Positions 8,319 to 18,186 are shown, counted from the first letter of the stretch. The stretch: DNA of 64,000 nt from Flagellimonas_B algarum (GCF_040513375.1 NZ_JBEVTG010000001.1:372001-436000), one strand, 5' to 3'. Translations and numbers: made by a program. Notes: generated by a model from the letters alone, not told the origin.

Positions 8319-11117
8319 TTATTTTCTTACCATATTGTCTTTGGTCTTGTCAAAGACGTATTCAATGACCTGGGCATGGCGTCGTTGCGAACGGACCGCA
8401 CTACCTGCCGCCGGGGCCCCATAAAATCTTCTTGAGGCGACCCTGAAGGTTTTGGCCTTGTCATAATGCATCAACATATGACCCCAAGCCCCCATGTTTC
8501 GTGGTTCTTCTTGGGCCCATACCAAATCATCGGCGTTTTTATATTTGGTAATGGTTTTTTCCATTTGTTCAATCGGTAGTGGGAATAATTGTTCTACCCT
8601 AACCAAGGCCACGTCATCACGTTTCAATTCTTCTTTCTTGGCCAAGAGGTCGTAATAGAATTTACCGGTACAAAAGACCAACGACTTTACTTTGGTTGCA
8701 TTGGCATCGGGGTCATCGATCAGTTCTTGGAACTGCCCCTTCGCCATTTCTTCTTTGGTCGACACCACCTTAGGGTGTCGCAACAAGCTCTTTGGGGTAA
8801 AGACCACCAAAGGTTTCCTAAAAGAGGCCTTCATCTGTCTTCGCAACAGATGGAACATATTCGCCGGGGTGGTCACATCGGCCACGTACATATTGTCTTT
8901 GGCACATAGTTGCAAGTATCGCTCCATGCGAGCCGAAGAGTGTTCCGCACCTTGGCCTTCATACCCATGGGGCAATAACAAGACCAGACCGTTTTGCAAT
9001 TTCCATTTGTCTTCAGCAGAGGATAGGTATTGATCGATAACGATCTGTGCCCCGTTGCTGAAATCACCGAACTGGGCTTCCCAAATGGTCAAGGTACCCG
9101 GACTCGCCATAGCATAACCATAATCAAAGCCCATGACCGCATACTCCGACAAAAGCGAGTTATAGATATAGAACCGGCCTTTCTGATCGGCCCCCATTTC
9201 GTTCAACAAAACCACTTCTTCTTCATGCATCTCGGTCTTGATAACGGCATGACGGTGCGAAAAGGTTCCACGTTCGACATCTTGACCAGTCATCCGAACG
9301 TCATAGCCTTCTGCGATCAACGAACCATAAGCCAACAATTCCCCCATGGCCCAGTCGAGTTTGTTGTCTTCGAAATACATTTTGCGTCGGCCATCGACCA
9401 AGCGCTCCAGCTTACGCAAGAATTTCTTGTCTTTCGGCAACTGGGTGATCGCCTTGGCAACTGCATCCAACCGATTGACCTCGTAAGTCGTTTCGATCCT
9501 TTTGAGCATGGCATCTTCGGTCACCTGACCAAAGCCGTCCCATTCGTCTTGCATGAATGGGGTAATCTTTGTTTTTTCCTGTTTTCGGGAATCCAAAAGA
9601 TCCTCTTCCAAGCTTTCTTTATATTCTTTCTCAAGCCGTTTTACGTAGCCCTCGTCGATGATCCCCTCCGCCAGCAATTTAGCCGCGTAAATATCCCTTG
9701 GGTTCTGGTGTTTCGAAATGGACTTGTACAACAAAGGTTGGGTGAACTTCGGTTCGTCACCCTCGTTATGGCCATATTTCCGATATCCCAAGAGATCCAA
9801 GAATACATCGCGTTTGTATCGCATGCGGTACTCCAGGGCAAAGGTCGCCGCATGTACCACAGCTTCCGCATCATCGGCGTTGATATGCAGCACCGGGGAT
9901 AAGGTGACCTTACCGACGTCGGTACAATAGGTCGATGATCGCCCGTCGAGATAATTCGTGGTGAATCCGATTTGGTTGTTGACCACGATATGGATCGTAC
10001 CTCCGGTATGGTAACCGTCCAATTTGGCCATCTGAATGACCTCATAAACGACTCCCTGTCCGGCGAATGCGGCATCACCATGCACCAAAATAGGCAACAC
10101 CTCTGAAATGTTGTCTTGGTGCGAACTGTCTTGTTTCGCCCTCGCGATCCCTTGTACGATCCCATTGACCGTTTCCAAATGCGATGGGTTCGGGGCGATG
10201 TTCATGTTCACCATCTTGCCTGAATCGGTCTCCCGCTTCGAGGTCCATCCCAAATGGTATTTGACATCCCCGTCAAAAATGGTTTCCTCATAGTCCTTGC
10301 CATCGAATTCGCTGAAAATATCTTTGGGTGATTTGCCGAAAATATTGGTCAAGACGTTTAGGCGACCCCGGTGGGCCATACCCATTACGAATTGCTTGAC
10401 CCCGGCATCAGCGGCCTTTTCGATGATCGCGTCAAGAGCGGGAATCAATGACTCACCCCCTTCAAGGGAGAAACGCTTCTGCCCTACGTATTTGGTATGC
10501 AAAAAGCCTTCGAAGGAAACCGCTTCATTGAGTTTCCTGAGGATGTTTTTCTTTTGTTCTGGGGAAAACTTGGGATGGTTGTCATTGACGTTCAACCAAT
10601 CCTGTATCCACTGGATGCGTTCCGGGGTACGGATGTACATGTACTCGACACCAATGGCATCGCAGTAGATCCGCTCTAGATGTTCGATGATCTTGGACAA
10701 GGTGCTCGGGCCGATCCCGATCACATTACCCGCATCGAAAACCACCGAAAGGTCTTCTTGGGCCAATCCGAAATTCTCAAGATCTAAAGAAGGATCGTAT
10801 TTGCGTCGCTCTCGAACCGGATTGGTCTGGGTGAACAAGTGCCCCCTAGACCGGTAGCCATCGATCAATTTGACGACCTGGAATTCTTTTTGAAGTGATT
10901 GGGGCATGGCCACCGTTTGGCCATTAGCCTGGAGTTGGGTGCCGTTTTGTCCTTCGAACAACTCCAGCTCATCCAAAGAGCTCTCCAATCCGAAGTCGAA
11001 ACCTTGAAAAAAGGCCCGCCAACTTGGTTCGATACTGTCGGGACTTTTGATATAGCGCTCGTACTGCTCCGCAAAGAAGGAGGTATGGGCCGCGTTTAAG
11101 AAGGAATATTTATCCAT
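8319..11117 (-). CDS. odhA: 2-oxoglutarate dehydrogenase E1 component
   Basis: 932 residues from the ATG at 11117. A TTG nine codons upstream gives a longer frame, but the ATG begins the typical D-K-Y-S-F-L-N-A N-terminus. The thiamine-diphosphate site is visible: H-G-D-A-A-F-A-G-Q-G, then N-N-Q-I-G-F-T-T, and the G-H-N-E-G-D-E-P motif. It decarboxylates 2-oxoglutarate and passes the succinyl unit to the lipoyl arm of OdhB. It is first in a two-gene operon with odhB. A perfect Bacteroidota -7 box lies upstream at 11153-11160. Confidence 0.96.
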   Translation of the reverse strand: MDKYSFLNAAHTSFFAEQYERYIKSPDSIEPSWRAFFQGFDFGLESSLDELELFEGQNGTQLQANGQTVAMPQSLQKEFQVVKLIDGYRSRGHLFTQTNPVRERRKYDPSLDLENFGLAQEDLSVVFDAGNVIGIGPSTLSKIIEHLERIYCDAIGVEYMYIRTPERIQWIQDWLNVNDNHPKFSPEQKKNILRKLNEAVSFEGFLHTKYVGQKRFSLEGGESLIPALDAIIEKAADAGVKQFVMGMAHRGRLNVLTNIFGKSPKDIFSEFDGKDYEETIFDGDVKYHLGWTSKRETDSGKMVNMNIAPNPSHLETVNGIVQGIARAKQDSSHQDNISEVLPILVHGDAAFAGQGVVYEVIQMAKLDGYHTGGTIHIVVNNQIGFTTNYLDGRSSTYCTDVGKVTLSPVLHINADDAEAVVHAATFALEYRMRYKRDVFLDLLGYRKYGHNEGDEPKFTQPLLYKSISKHQNPRDIYAAKLLAEGIIDEGYVKRLEKEYKESLEEDLLDSRKQEKTKITPFMQDEWDGFGQVTEDAMLKRIETTYEVNRLDAVAKAITQLPKDKKFLRKLERLVDGRRKMYFEDNKLDWAMGELLAYGSLIAEGYDVRMTGQDVERGTFSHRHAVIKTEMHEEEVVLLNEMGADQKGRFYIYNSLLSEYAVMGFDYGYAMASPGTLTIWEAQFGDFSNGAQIVIDQYLSSAEDKWKLQNGLVLLLPHGYEGQGAEHSSARMERYLQLCAKDNMYVADVTTPANMFHLLRRQMKASFRKPLVVFTPKSLLRHPKVVSTKEEMAKGQFQELIDDPDANATKVKSLVFCTGKFYYDLLAKKEELKRDDVALVRVEQLFPLPIEQMEKTITKYKNADDLVWAQEEPRNMGAWGHMLMHYDKAKTFRVASRRFYGAPAAGSAVRSQRRHAQVIEYVFDKTKDNMVRK

Positions 11118-11152
11118 GGGACATTTCGTCGAAAAAATTCGCAAAATTTAAC

Positions 11153-11160
11153 CAAAAATA
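11153..11160 (-). promoter_or_regulatory. Candidate -7 box for odhA
   Basis: Read on the minus strand this is TATTTTTG, a full match to the Bacteroidota TAnnTTTG element, 35 nt before the odhA ATG. No convincing -33 TTG lies at the usual 17-23 nt spacing, so the call rests on the -7 box alone. Confidence 0.4.
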
Positions 11161-11231
11161 CAACAAATCGGCTATCTGGATTGTATCTCGCAAGGTTTTT
11201 CGCCCTAGGCCATCGATTCCCATAAATCGCC

Positions 11232-11594
11232 TTAATTTTTATTGGCATGTAGGTGTCTGATCCATACTTTTTGCCAAGTTCGTTTGAGCATGACCAAAAC
11301 AGTCTGCCCGATCATCTCGGATCGGTTCGAACCCTTGATATCCTTCATCGTCTTTTCCGGGATATCAATAAGGTATACCAAATTCTGAAACGCAGAAAAA
11401 CGGGTCTGCAAAATACCGTCGACTCTTGCGTTCAAACGAGCTACGAAAGCTTCGGGCCCAACATCTTCAGCGGTTTCAAAGGAGAGATTGGCCCGTTGGA
11501 AGTCCTTTGACAATTGATCTGTCAGGGAGGTGAACAGGCCTTCGTTTTGGGCGAATCGGACCAGTTCGATACTGTTTGCAAAATCGGTTACCAC
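11232..11594 (-). CDS. Conserved hypothetical protein (120 residues)
   Basis: A soluble, mostly helical protein of about 120 residues beginning at a GTG (11594); no in-frame ATG lies near the N-terminus. A purine-rich AAAGGGTG sits at the start. It fits tightly after the amidohydrolase gene (31 nt) and ahead of odhA on the same strand, and codon use resembles the neighbours, which supports a real gene. No motif, signal peptide or membrane segment is visible, and I do not recognise a family. Confidence 0.6.
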   Translation of the reverse strand: MVTDFANSIELVRFAQNEGLFTSLTDQLSKDFQRANLSFETAEDVGPEAFVARLNARVDGILQTRFSAFQNLVYLIDIPEKTMKDIKGSNRSEMIGQTVLVMLKRTWQKVWIRHLHANKN

Positions 11595-11625
11595 CCTTTA
11601 TTTACGGATTTCCCGGGTCTTGGGA

Positions 11626-12897
11626 TTACAATTGCTTGTGAATTTTGCCGTCTTTCATGACGAATACCACTTGTTCAAGGGTATGCACGTCTTCGTACGG
11701 ATTGGCATCGACTGCGATGATATCGGCAATATAGCCGTTCTTGATTTGCCCCAATTGATCCTGCATGCCCAACAATTCCGCATTGACCATGGTCGCCTGA
11801 CGCAACGAAGCCGTTACGGGTACGCCCGCTTCAAGCAGGTATCCGAACTCGATGGCATTCATCCCATGTGGGAAAACCCCGGCGTCGGTTCCAAAACCCA
11901 TGGGCACCCCTTTTTTATAGGCTTTCGCGATGGTACTCTGATGCAAAGGTCCGATCTCAAGTGCCTTTTTAGCCACCACCTTGGGAAAGAATCCCGGAAT
12001 TTTCGCTTTTTCGGCCACTTGCTTGCCCGCACTGATCGTTGGGATCAGGTAGCATTGCTTTTCGATCATCAATTGCATGGTGCGATCGCTCATCAAGGTA
12101 CCGTGCTCGATGCTATTGACCCCACCTTTGACGGCGCGGTACATGCCTTCATCACCATGGGCATGGGCGGTGACCGAAAATCCATAATCTTTTGCCGCGG
12201 CACATATCGCTTCGACTTCTTCAACGGTAAATTGTGGGTTTTCACCGCTTTTGGCCACACTCAACACCCCACCGGTAGCGGTGATCTTAATGACATCGGC
12301 CCCATTTTTATAGCGTTGGCGAACCGCCTTCTTGGCATCCTCGATCGAATTGACCACGCCATCTTTCGGACCTGGGTCTTTCATCAGTTCCTTTTTGACC
12401 CCGTTGGTAGGGTCGGCGTGCCCTCCGGTGGTTGCCAGTGCCTTTTCAGCGGTAAAAATACGTGGCCCTTCGACCAGGCCGTTGTTGATGGCGTTTCGCA
12501 GGGCAACATTCACTCCGCTACCCCCTAGGTCACGTACCGTGGTAAAACCGGCCATCAATGTGCGTTTGGCATATACGGTAGATTCCAAGGCCACATCGGC
12601 CTCGTTGTCGGTGAAGCGTTTGATGTAGGTTCTTGGGCCGAATTCCCCTTCAATGTGCACGTGCATATCGATAAGTCCGGGTAGTACCACTTTGTCTTTT
12701 AAATCGATGGCATTGGGATCTGCCACATAGCCGGCTTCGACTGATTCGATCTTACCGTCAACCACTACGATCGTACGTTCGGTTAGGATTTTCCCCGTGG
12801 CCACATCGACCATTTGGCCGCAATGGAGATGGGTCTTTTGGGCAAGCAAGCAGGTGGTCATGAGCAAACTTACCAGAAAGGCGTACTTTTTCAACAT
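11626..12897 (-). CDS. Secreted amidohydrolase (imidazolonepropionase/Xaa-Pro dipeptidase-like)
   Basis: 423 residues with a cleavable signal peptide (about residues 1-19, ending C-L-L-A-Q). The amidohydrolase metal site is clear: D-M-H-V-H near residues 78-82, a V-I-K-I-T-A-T-G-G segment that would supply the bridging Lys, A-H-A-H near the middle, I-E-H-G-T-L, and a late F-G-T-D-A-G Asp. Members hydrolyse amide bonds of dipeptides or cyclic substrates in the periplasm. The exact substrate cannot be read from sequence. It is probably co-transcribed with the small gene downstream. Confidence 0.88.
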   Translation of the reverse strand: MLKKYAFLVSLLMTTCLLAQKTHLHCGQMVDVATGKILTERTIVVVDGKIESVEAGYVADPNAIDLKDKVVLPGLIDMHVHIEGEFGPRTYIKRFTDNEADVALESTVYAKRTLMAGFTTVRDLGGSGVNVALRNAINNGLVEGPRIFTAEKALATTGGHADPTNGVKKELMKDPGPKDGVVNSIEDAKKAVRQRYKNGADVIKITATGGVLSVAKSGENPQFTVEEVEAICAAAKDYGFSVTAHAHGDEGMYRAVKGGVNSIEHGTLMSDRTMQLMIEKQCYLIPTISAGKQVAEKAKIPGFFPKVVAKKALEIGPLHQSTIAKAYKKGVPMGFGTDAGVFPHGMNAIEFGYLLEAGVPVTASLRQATMVNAELLGMQDQLGQIKNGYIADIIAVDANPYEDVHTLEQVVFVMKDGKIHKQL

Positions 12898-12980
12898 GTC
12901 GTTTTTGGTTTGCCGAAAAGATACATAAAAAAAGGAGGGTGTCTAACCCTCCTATATTGTTATCGGAACCATTTGTGCTA

Positions 12981-14021
12981 TCAAACGGATTCTTTTTCAG
13001 CGATATTCCGGATTTTGCGTTCCCAATCCCAGGCCGAGCGTATGGCATCATCAAGGGTCGAATTCGCTTTCCATCCCAAAACCTGATTGGCTTTGGTCGT
13101 ATCGGCATAGGCTTGGATCACATCACCCGCCCTTCTTGGGGCGATACGGTAATTCAAGGTATCACCGGACACTTTCTCAAAGCTTTGGATGACCTCGAGC
13201 ACGGAACTTCCCGTACCGGTACCTAAATTGAACACCTCATAATTGCCTTGATGTTTACCGTCTAACAACCGCTGTAAGGCAACCACATGGGCGCGGGCCA
13301 CATCCACCACATGGATGTAATCACGGATGCAAGTACCGTCGTTGGTCGGATAATCATCCCCGAAAACCGAAAGTTGCTCACGCAAACCGGCAGCGGTCTG
13401 GGTGATGAACGGGACTAGGTTTTGTGGAACACCCAAAGGCAATTCCCCGATCTCTGCACTCGGGTGTGCTCCGATCGGATTAAAATACCGCAACGCGATG
13501 GCCGAAAGTTGTGGGTTGACCTTGCAAGTGTCTTGAATGATCTCTTCCCCGACCTGTTTGGTATTGCCATATGGCGATTCGGCAGGTTTTACCGGGGCGT
13601 CTTCTGTAATCGGCATTACATCGGCCTGACCGTAAACCGTACAGGAAGAACTGAAGATGAAATTGGCGTTGCCTTTTTTGGTCAGTTCCTGCAGGATATA
13701 GACCAATACGCCGAGGTTATTCTCATAATAAAGTAACGGATTGCCGACACTCTCGCCTACCGCTTTGGAAGCGGCAAAGTGGATGACCCCGTCCAAATCG
13801 CTATGGCGGGTAAAGAAATCCTGCACTGCGGGTTTATCGCGCAAGTCCAATTTTTCAAAAATCGGTCGAATTCCGGAAATCGCCTCGATGCCATCAAGGA
13901 CATCTTCCGAAGAATTCGAAAGGTTATCGATAGCGACTACCTCGAAACCCTCTTTTTGTAATTCGACTACGGTATGGGATCCTATGAACCCCAAACCACC
14001 TGTTACCAATACTTTTTGCAT
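12981..14021 (-). CDS. galE: UDP-glucose 4-epimerase
   Basis: 346 residues, an extended short-chain dehydrogenase. The N-terminal NAD-binding G-G-L-G-F-I-G-S-H is at residues 8-16. The catalytic triad is represented by S-S-S-C-T-V-Y-G and Y-G-N-T-K, and the GalE-type late R-A-G-D motif is present. It interconverts UDP-glucose and UDP-galactose for surface polysaccharides. It starts 2 nt after the DegT aminotransferase stop, so the two are translationally linked. It could also act on N-acetylated sugars. Confidence 0.92.
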   Translation of the reverse strand: MQKVLVTGGLGFIGSHTVVELQKEGFEVVAIDNLSNSSEDVLDGIEAISGIRPIFEKLDLRDKPAVQDFFTRHSDLDGVIHFAASKAVGESVGNPLLYYENNLGVLVYILQELTKKGNANFIFSSSCTVYGQADVMPITEDAPVKPAESPYGNTKQVGEEIIQDTCKVNPQLSAIALRYFNPIGAHPSAEIGELPLGVPQNLVPFITQTAAGLREQLSVFGDDYPTNDGTCIRDYIHVVDVARAHVVALQRLLDGKHQGNYEVFNLGTGTGSSVLEVIQSFEKVSGDTLNYRIAPRRAGDVIQAYADTTKANQVLGWKANSTLDDAIRSAWDWERKIRNIAEKESV

Positions 14022-14023
14022 GA

Positions 14024-15178
14024 CTATCCATTTACAAAGTCTAAAACCAATTTGGTAATGAAGCCGATCTGCTCGTCATCAAGCTCAGTATGCATGGGCA
14101 ATGAGATGACTTCCTCGACCAATTGGTTGGTCACCGGAAAGTCGGCTTCATCGTAGCGCTCATCCACATAAGCCTTCTGTTTATGAAGGGGAATAGGATA
14201 ATACACTCCACATGGAACGCCGTTTTCATTCAAATGTTGCACTAATTTGTCTCTTTTTTCCTTCAAAATACGAAGTGTATATTGATGGAACACATGACAA
14301 TCACAGCTTGCGCAGATCCCATCGCAGCCGTTTACGGTTTTGGGCACGGTGATGTTCGGCTGCCCCGCAAAGGCTTCGCTGTATTTTCGGGCCGCTTCTC
14401 GCCGTTTGGCATTATAGGCATCCAAATGGGGTAGTTTGGCCCGTAAGACCGCTGCTTGTAACGAATCCAACCGGGAGTTCACCCCGACCACATCGTGGTG
14501 ATAGCGTTTATACATACCATGGTTGACCATACCCCGTATCGTATGCGCCAAATCATCATCATTCGTAAAGATGGCCCCACCATCACCATAGCATCCCAAG
14601 TTTTTCGAAGGGAAGAACGAAGTGGAGGCCACATGCCCTATGGTACCCGATTTCTGTTTTCGTCCATCGGCGAAGGTATGGGTCGCCCCAATGCCCTGGG
14701 CATTGTCCTCAATAACGTATAGCCCGTGTTTATCGGCCAAGGCCATAATCGCATCCATGTTCGCGCACTGCCCAAATAGATGCACCGGCACAATGGCTTT
14801 GGTCTTCGGGGTTATGGCCCGTTCAATAGCCTTGGGATCGATATTGAAGGTATCGGGTTCGACATCGACCAAAACCGGGGTCAATCGCAGCAGGCCGATA
14901 ACCTCAACGGTGGCGGCAAAGGTGAAATCAGCGGTAATGACCTCATCCCCGGGTTCCAATCCTAGACCCATCATACAGATTTGAAGGGCATCGGTGCCAT
15001 TGGCACAGGGAATCACATGTTTGACCCCCAAGTAGTCTTCCAACTCTTTTTGAAAGGCATGTACGACCGGCCCGTTGATAAAGGCCGAAGATTCCAATAT
15101 TTCGGAAAACGATCGGTTAACCTCTTCTCGGATCCCTTCGTATTGACCTTTGAGGTCGACCATTTGTATTTTTCTCAT
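14024..15178 (-). CDS. DegT/DnrJ/EryC1/StrS-family sugar aminotransferase
   Basis: 384 residues from the ATG at 15178; a longer frame to 15304 would overlap waaA's upstream region and lacks family similarity. PLP binding is supported by the F-F-P-S-K-N-L-G motif (Lys192 forms the Schiff base) and E-D-N-A-Q-G near 157-162. The family transfers an amino group from glutamate to keto-sugar nucleotides for LPS or capsule sugars. Unusual is a compact Cys cluster (Cys285, 289, 292, 294) followed by H-V-F-H-Q-Y. It is upstream of galE by 2 nt and divergent from waaA. Confidence 0.9.
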   Translation of the reverse strand: MRKIQMVDLKGQYEGIREEVNRSFSEILESSAFINGPVVHAFQKELEDYLGVKHVIPCANGTDALQICMMGLGLEPGDEVITADFTFAATVEVIGLLRLTPVLVDVEPDTFNIDPKAIERAITPKTKAIVPVHLFGQCANMDAIMALADKHGLYVIEDNAQGIGATHTFADGRKQKSGTIGHVASTSFFPSKNLGCYGDGGAIFTNDDDLAHTIRGMVNHGMYKRYHHDVVGVNSRLDSLQAAVLRAKLPHLDAYNAKRREAARKYSEAFAGQPNITVPKTVNGCDGICASCDCHVFHQYTLRILKEKRDKLVQHLNENGVPCGVYYPIPLHKQKAYVDERYDEADFPVTNQLVEEVISLPMHTELDDEQIGFITKLVLDFVNG

Positions 15179-15267
15179 ACTCACGTCTTGTATGACAAAA
15201 TTAACAATAAGCGGGCGTACGCTCCACAATACTTGAAAGAAATGTAATTTAGCGCCGATTCCGAAAC

Positions 15268-16503
15268 ATGCACACGATATATTCCATTTTGACCCGAATC
15301 GCATCCTTGGCCTTAAGGGTAAGTGCGTGGTTCAGTCCGAAAATGAAATTGTTTACCAAAGGCAGAAGGACGGTATGGTCTTATTTGGAACAAGAACGTG
15401 ACCCCAATGCCCCGCTGCTCTGGATGCATGTTGCTTCCTTAGGCGAATACGAACAGGGCCTTCCCATACTGAAAGGATTGCGGGCGACATACCCGGAACA
15501 CCAGATCCTCTTGACCTTCTTCTCGCCTTCCGGCTATGAGGTCAGAAAGAATTCCCCTTTTGCTGACCTGGTCTGCTACCTTCCCCTTGACACCTTGGGC
15601 AACGCAAAAAAATTCATCAAGCTGACCCGACCGAAACTGGCCCTTTTCGTCAAATATGAACTATGGCCCAATTATTTACGGTATCTGGAACAGCAGCAAG
15701 TACCGATATTGCTGGTCTCGGCGATCTTCTCGAAGCGCCAAGTATACTTTAAACCTTGGGGTCGGTTCATGCGAAATGCCCTTCGCCGCATTGACCATAT
15801 TTTCGTCCAGGACGAAGGTTCGGCCCACTTACTCCAAGAGCTCGGCTTGAAAGAAGTCAGCATTAGCGGGGATACCCGCTTCGATCGGGTGGCTGAAATC
15901 GCAAAGGAAGCCCTTGAACTCGATTTCATGGCTTCATTTACAAACGGACATGCTTGTGTCGTTGCAGGAAGCACTTGGCCCGAAGACGAACAGTTGCTAG
16001 TGCCTTACATCAATAACAGTTCAAAAACGGTCAAATTCGTTATCGCCCCGCACAACATCAAAACTGCGCATATCGATACTTTGGTCACCGCTTTGGGGAA
16101 AAAGGTAGTGCGCTATTCCCAATTGGAAGACGAATCCATCGACGCTTATGAGGTACTCATAGTCGACACCATCGGGTTGCTCACACAGATTTACCGATAT
16201 GCTGACATGGCCTATGTCGGTGGTGGATTCGCCACCGGACTGCACAATACCTTGGAACCTGCCGTTTTCGGAATTCCGGTGCTTATCGGTCCGCAATTCA
16301 AAGGATTTAAGGAAGCCGAAGACTTGGTCGCCAAAAAAGGGCTACTGGTCGTTACCGATGCCAAGGAATTCGAAACCACCTTGGATCACTGCCTTGATGA
16401 CGCCCATTTTGCGCGAATGACCGGCAATATCAATGCCGAATACGTAGGGCAACGTCAGGGCGCTACCAAAAAGGTACTAGCGTATGTGAAAGGGCTTTTG
16501 TGA
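15268..16503 (+). CDS. waaA: 3-deoxy-D-manno-octulosonic acid (Kdo) transferase
   Basis: 411 residues, the typical length. An N-terminal membrane-anchor helix is followed by a two-domain GT-B fold. The family catalytic Glu lies in V-A-S-L-G-E-Y-E-Q-G near residues 56-65, and K-Y-E-L-W-P-N-Y is conserved. The C-terminal nucleotide-sugar site is marked by Y-V-G-G-G-F near residue 317 and N-T-L-E-P-A. It attaches Kdo from CMP-Kdo to lipid A at the cytoplasmic face of the inner membrane. It is a single gene, divergent from the DegT aminotransferase and followed by an MFS gene 34 nt on. Confidence 0.94.
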   Translation: MHTIYSILTRIASLALRVSAWFSPKMKLFTKGRRTVWSYLEQERDPNAPLLWMHVASLGEYEQGLPILKGLRATYPEHQILLTFFSPSGYEVRKNSPFADLVCYLPLDTLGNAKKFIKLTRPKLALFVKYELWPNYLRYLEQQQVPILLVSAIFSKRQVYFKPWGRFMRNALRRIDHIFVQDEGSAHLLQELGLKEVSISGDTRFDRVAEIAKEALELDFMASFTNGHACVVAGSTWPEDEQLLVPYINNSSKTVKFVIAPHNIKTAHIDTLVTALGKKVVRYSQLEDESIDAYEVLIVDTIGLLTQIYRYADMAYVGGGFATGLHNTLEPAVFGIPVLIGPQFKGFKEAEDLVAKKGLLVVTDAKEFETTLDHCLDDAHFARMTGNINAEYVGQRQGATKKVLAYVKGLL

Positions 16504-16537
16504 TTTTTCGCTAGCTTTAGCCTCATACACCGACCTT

Positions 16538-17920
16538 ATGGACAAACGCATTTTCAGAATTTCATTGACCGCCGCCTTGGCCGGCTTCTTATTCGGTTTC
16601 GATACCGTCGTCATCAGTGGGGCTAACCAACCGATAAAAGAACTTTGGGGTACGAATTGGTTTTTAGGGGATTCCCTGTTTACTTTCCATGGTATATTCA
16701 TCATGTCAATGGCCTTATGGGGTACGGTGATCGGATCCTTGTTCGGCGGCATTCCCTGTGATCGTTTCGGGCGAAAAAAAACACTGTTCTGGATCGGGGT
16801 GTTGTATTTCTTATCTGCCGTGGGGTCGGCGGTCGCGGTCGAGCCCTATAGCTTTTCGTTCTTCCGATTTATCGGCGGGGTCGGGGTCGGGGCCTCATCA
16901 GTAGCTGCCCCCATTTATATTTCCGAAATTTCGAATCCGGATAACCGCGGACGATTAACGGCCATGTACCAGTTCAATATCGTCTTCGGGATCTTGATCG
17001 CCTTTATATCGAACTACCTGATAGGCCTCTTCTTTTCGGCCGATACGGCTTGGCGTTGGATGCTGGGCATCGAAGGGTTACCAGCATTGATCTATACGAT
17101 CATGGTGTTGAAGATTCCGAACAGCCCACGTTGGTTATTGATGAAACAGCGTCCGGAGGCTTCTATTTTACAGGCCCTGGAGCAGCTGGGGTTAGCTCCG
17201 GAAGCGGCCAACGAAAAATTCAAGGAAATCAAGGAGGCGCTGGCAAAGAGTGCTGCCGATAAAAAAGAAAAACTCTTTTCGGGCAAGTACAACAAACCTA
17301 TTGTGCTCGCCTTTTTATTGGCATTCTTCAATCAGTTATCCGGCATCAACTTCGTACTCTACTATGCCCCTGAAATTTTGGAACGCGCTGGTTTGGCTTC
17401 AGGCGAATCATTATTCAGTTCGATAGGGATCGGTGTGGTGAACTTGATTTTTACTTTCGTCGGCATTGCCTTGATCGATCGTTTGGGGAGAAAGCAACTC
17501 ATGTATTTGGGATCTATAGGCTATATCGTAAGCCTTGCTATGGTGGGTTGGTGCTTTTATAGTGGGGCCAGTGCCATGTTGCTGTTGATTTTCGTATTGG
17601 TCTTCATTGCCTCGCATGCCGTGGGCCAAGGGGCGGTGATCTGGGTGTTCATTTCAGAAATCTTTCCGAACAAAGTACGGGCTTATGGACAATCGTGGGG
17701 TACGGGCACCCATTGGGTCTTCGCAGCCTTGATTACGCTGTTGACACCGACTTTTTTAGATAGTGAGATCGGTATTTTCAAAGACAATCCGTGGCCGATC
17801 TTCCTGTTCTTTTCAGGAATGATGGTCTTGCAGTTTTTATGGGTGTTGTTCAGCATGCCCGAAACCAAGGGAGTCTCTTTGGAAACCCTGGCGAAAAAAA
17901 TGACCAAATCCAAGGAGTAG
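16538..17920 (+). CDS. MFS sugar porter (glucose/xylose symporter type)
   Basis: 460 residues with twelve membrane helices. Sugar-porter signatures are visible: G-F-D-T-V-V-I-S-G in helix 1, D-R-F-G-R-K-K between helices 2 and 3, R-G-R near helix 4, P-N-S-P-R-W-L after helix 6, Q-L-S-G-I-N in helix 7, and D-R-L-G-R-K-Q between helices 8 and 9. It probably imports a monosaccharide with protons. The sugar cannot be decided from sequence. It lies 34 nt after waaA on the same strand. Confidence 0.9.
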   Translation: MDKRIFRISLTAALAGFLFGFDTVVISGANQPIKELWGTNWFLGDSLFTFHGIFIMSMALWGTVIGSLFGGIPCDRFGRKKTLFWIGVLYFLSAVGSAVAVEPYSFSFFRFIGGVGVGASSVAAPIYISEISNPDNRGRLTAMYQFNIVFGILIAFISNYLIGLFFSADTAWRWMLGIEGLPALIYTIMVLKIPNSPRWLLMKQRPEASILQALEQLGLAPEAANEKFKEIKEALAKSAADKKEKLFSGKYNKPIVLAFLLAFFNQLSGINFVLYYAPEILERAGLASGESLFSSIGIGVVNLIFTFVGIALIDRLGRKQLMYLGSIGYIVSLAMVGWCFYSGASAMLLLIFVLVFIASHAVGQGAVIWVFISEIFPNKVRAYGQSWGTGTHWVFAALITLLTPTFLDSEIGIFKDNPWPIFLFFSGMMVLQFLWVLFSMPETKGVSLETLAKKMTKSKE

Positions 17921-18034
17921 GTTTTGCCAATTCTTGCGAAACCCCTGAAAAAGAGCGCCATTCATCGAACAAATGCCCCGGTTTTATGGGAAATCTGCCC
18001 ATAATTACCTACATTGAAAGAAATAATCCTAATC

Positions 18035-18163
18035 ATGGCAAATGAATCTTCAATGGGAATGGGCATGTTGGAAGGCTTTTTACGCCTGATGATCTTTGCC
18101 CTTGTCGCGATTTTGATCGCGATTCCCGTATGTGTAGTTTTAGACCTTTTGGGTATATTTTAA
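18035..18163 (+). CDS. Small membrane protein (42 residues), function unknown
   Basis: A 42-codon ATG-to-TAA frame with a Met/Gly-rich N-terminus and one strong hydrophobic helix over about residues 18-40. A purine-rich AAAGAAA lies upstream at suitable distance, and an intrinsic terminator begins 23 nt after the stop (18187-18213), so the frame sits neatly inside a short transcript. This supports a real gene, but conservation could not be tested here. No family is recognised. Confidence 0.55.
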   Translation: MANESSMGMGMLEGFLRLMIFALVAILIAIPVCVVLDLLGIF

Positions 18164-18186
18164 AACACTATGATCACGTAAGACAA

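Noticed and set aside
9030..9902. Long open frame on the plus strand (290 codons)
   Set aside because: Antisense to odhA, which has a complete family signature; the plus-strand frame has no recognisable domain.
11530..12528. Long open frame on the plus strand (332 codons)
   Set aside because: Antisense to the amidohydrolase gene; low-complexity composition and no start context.
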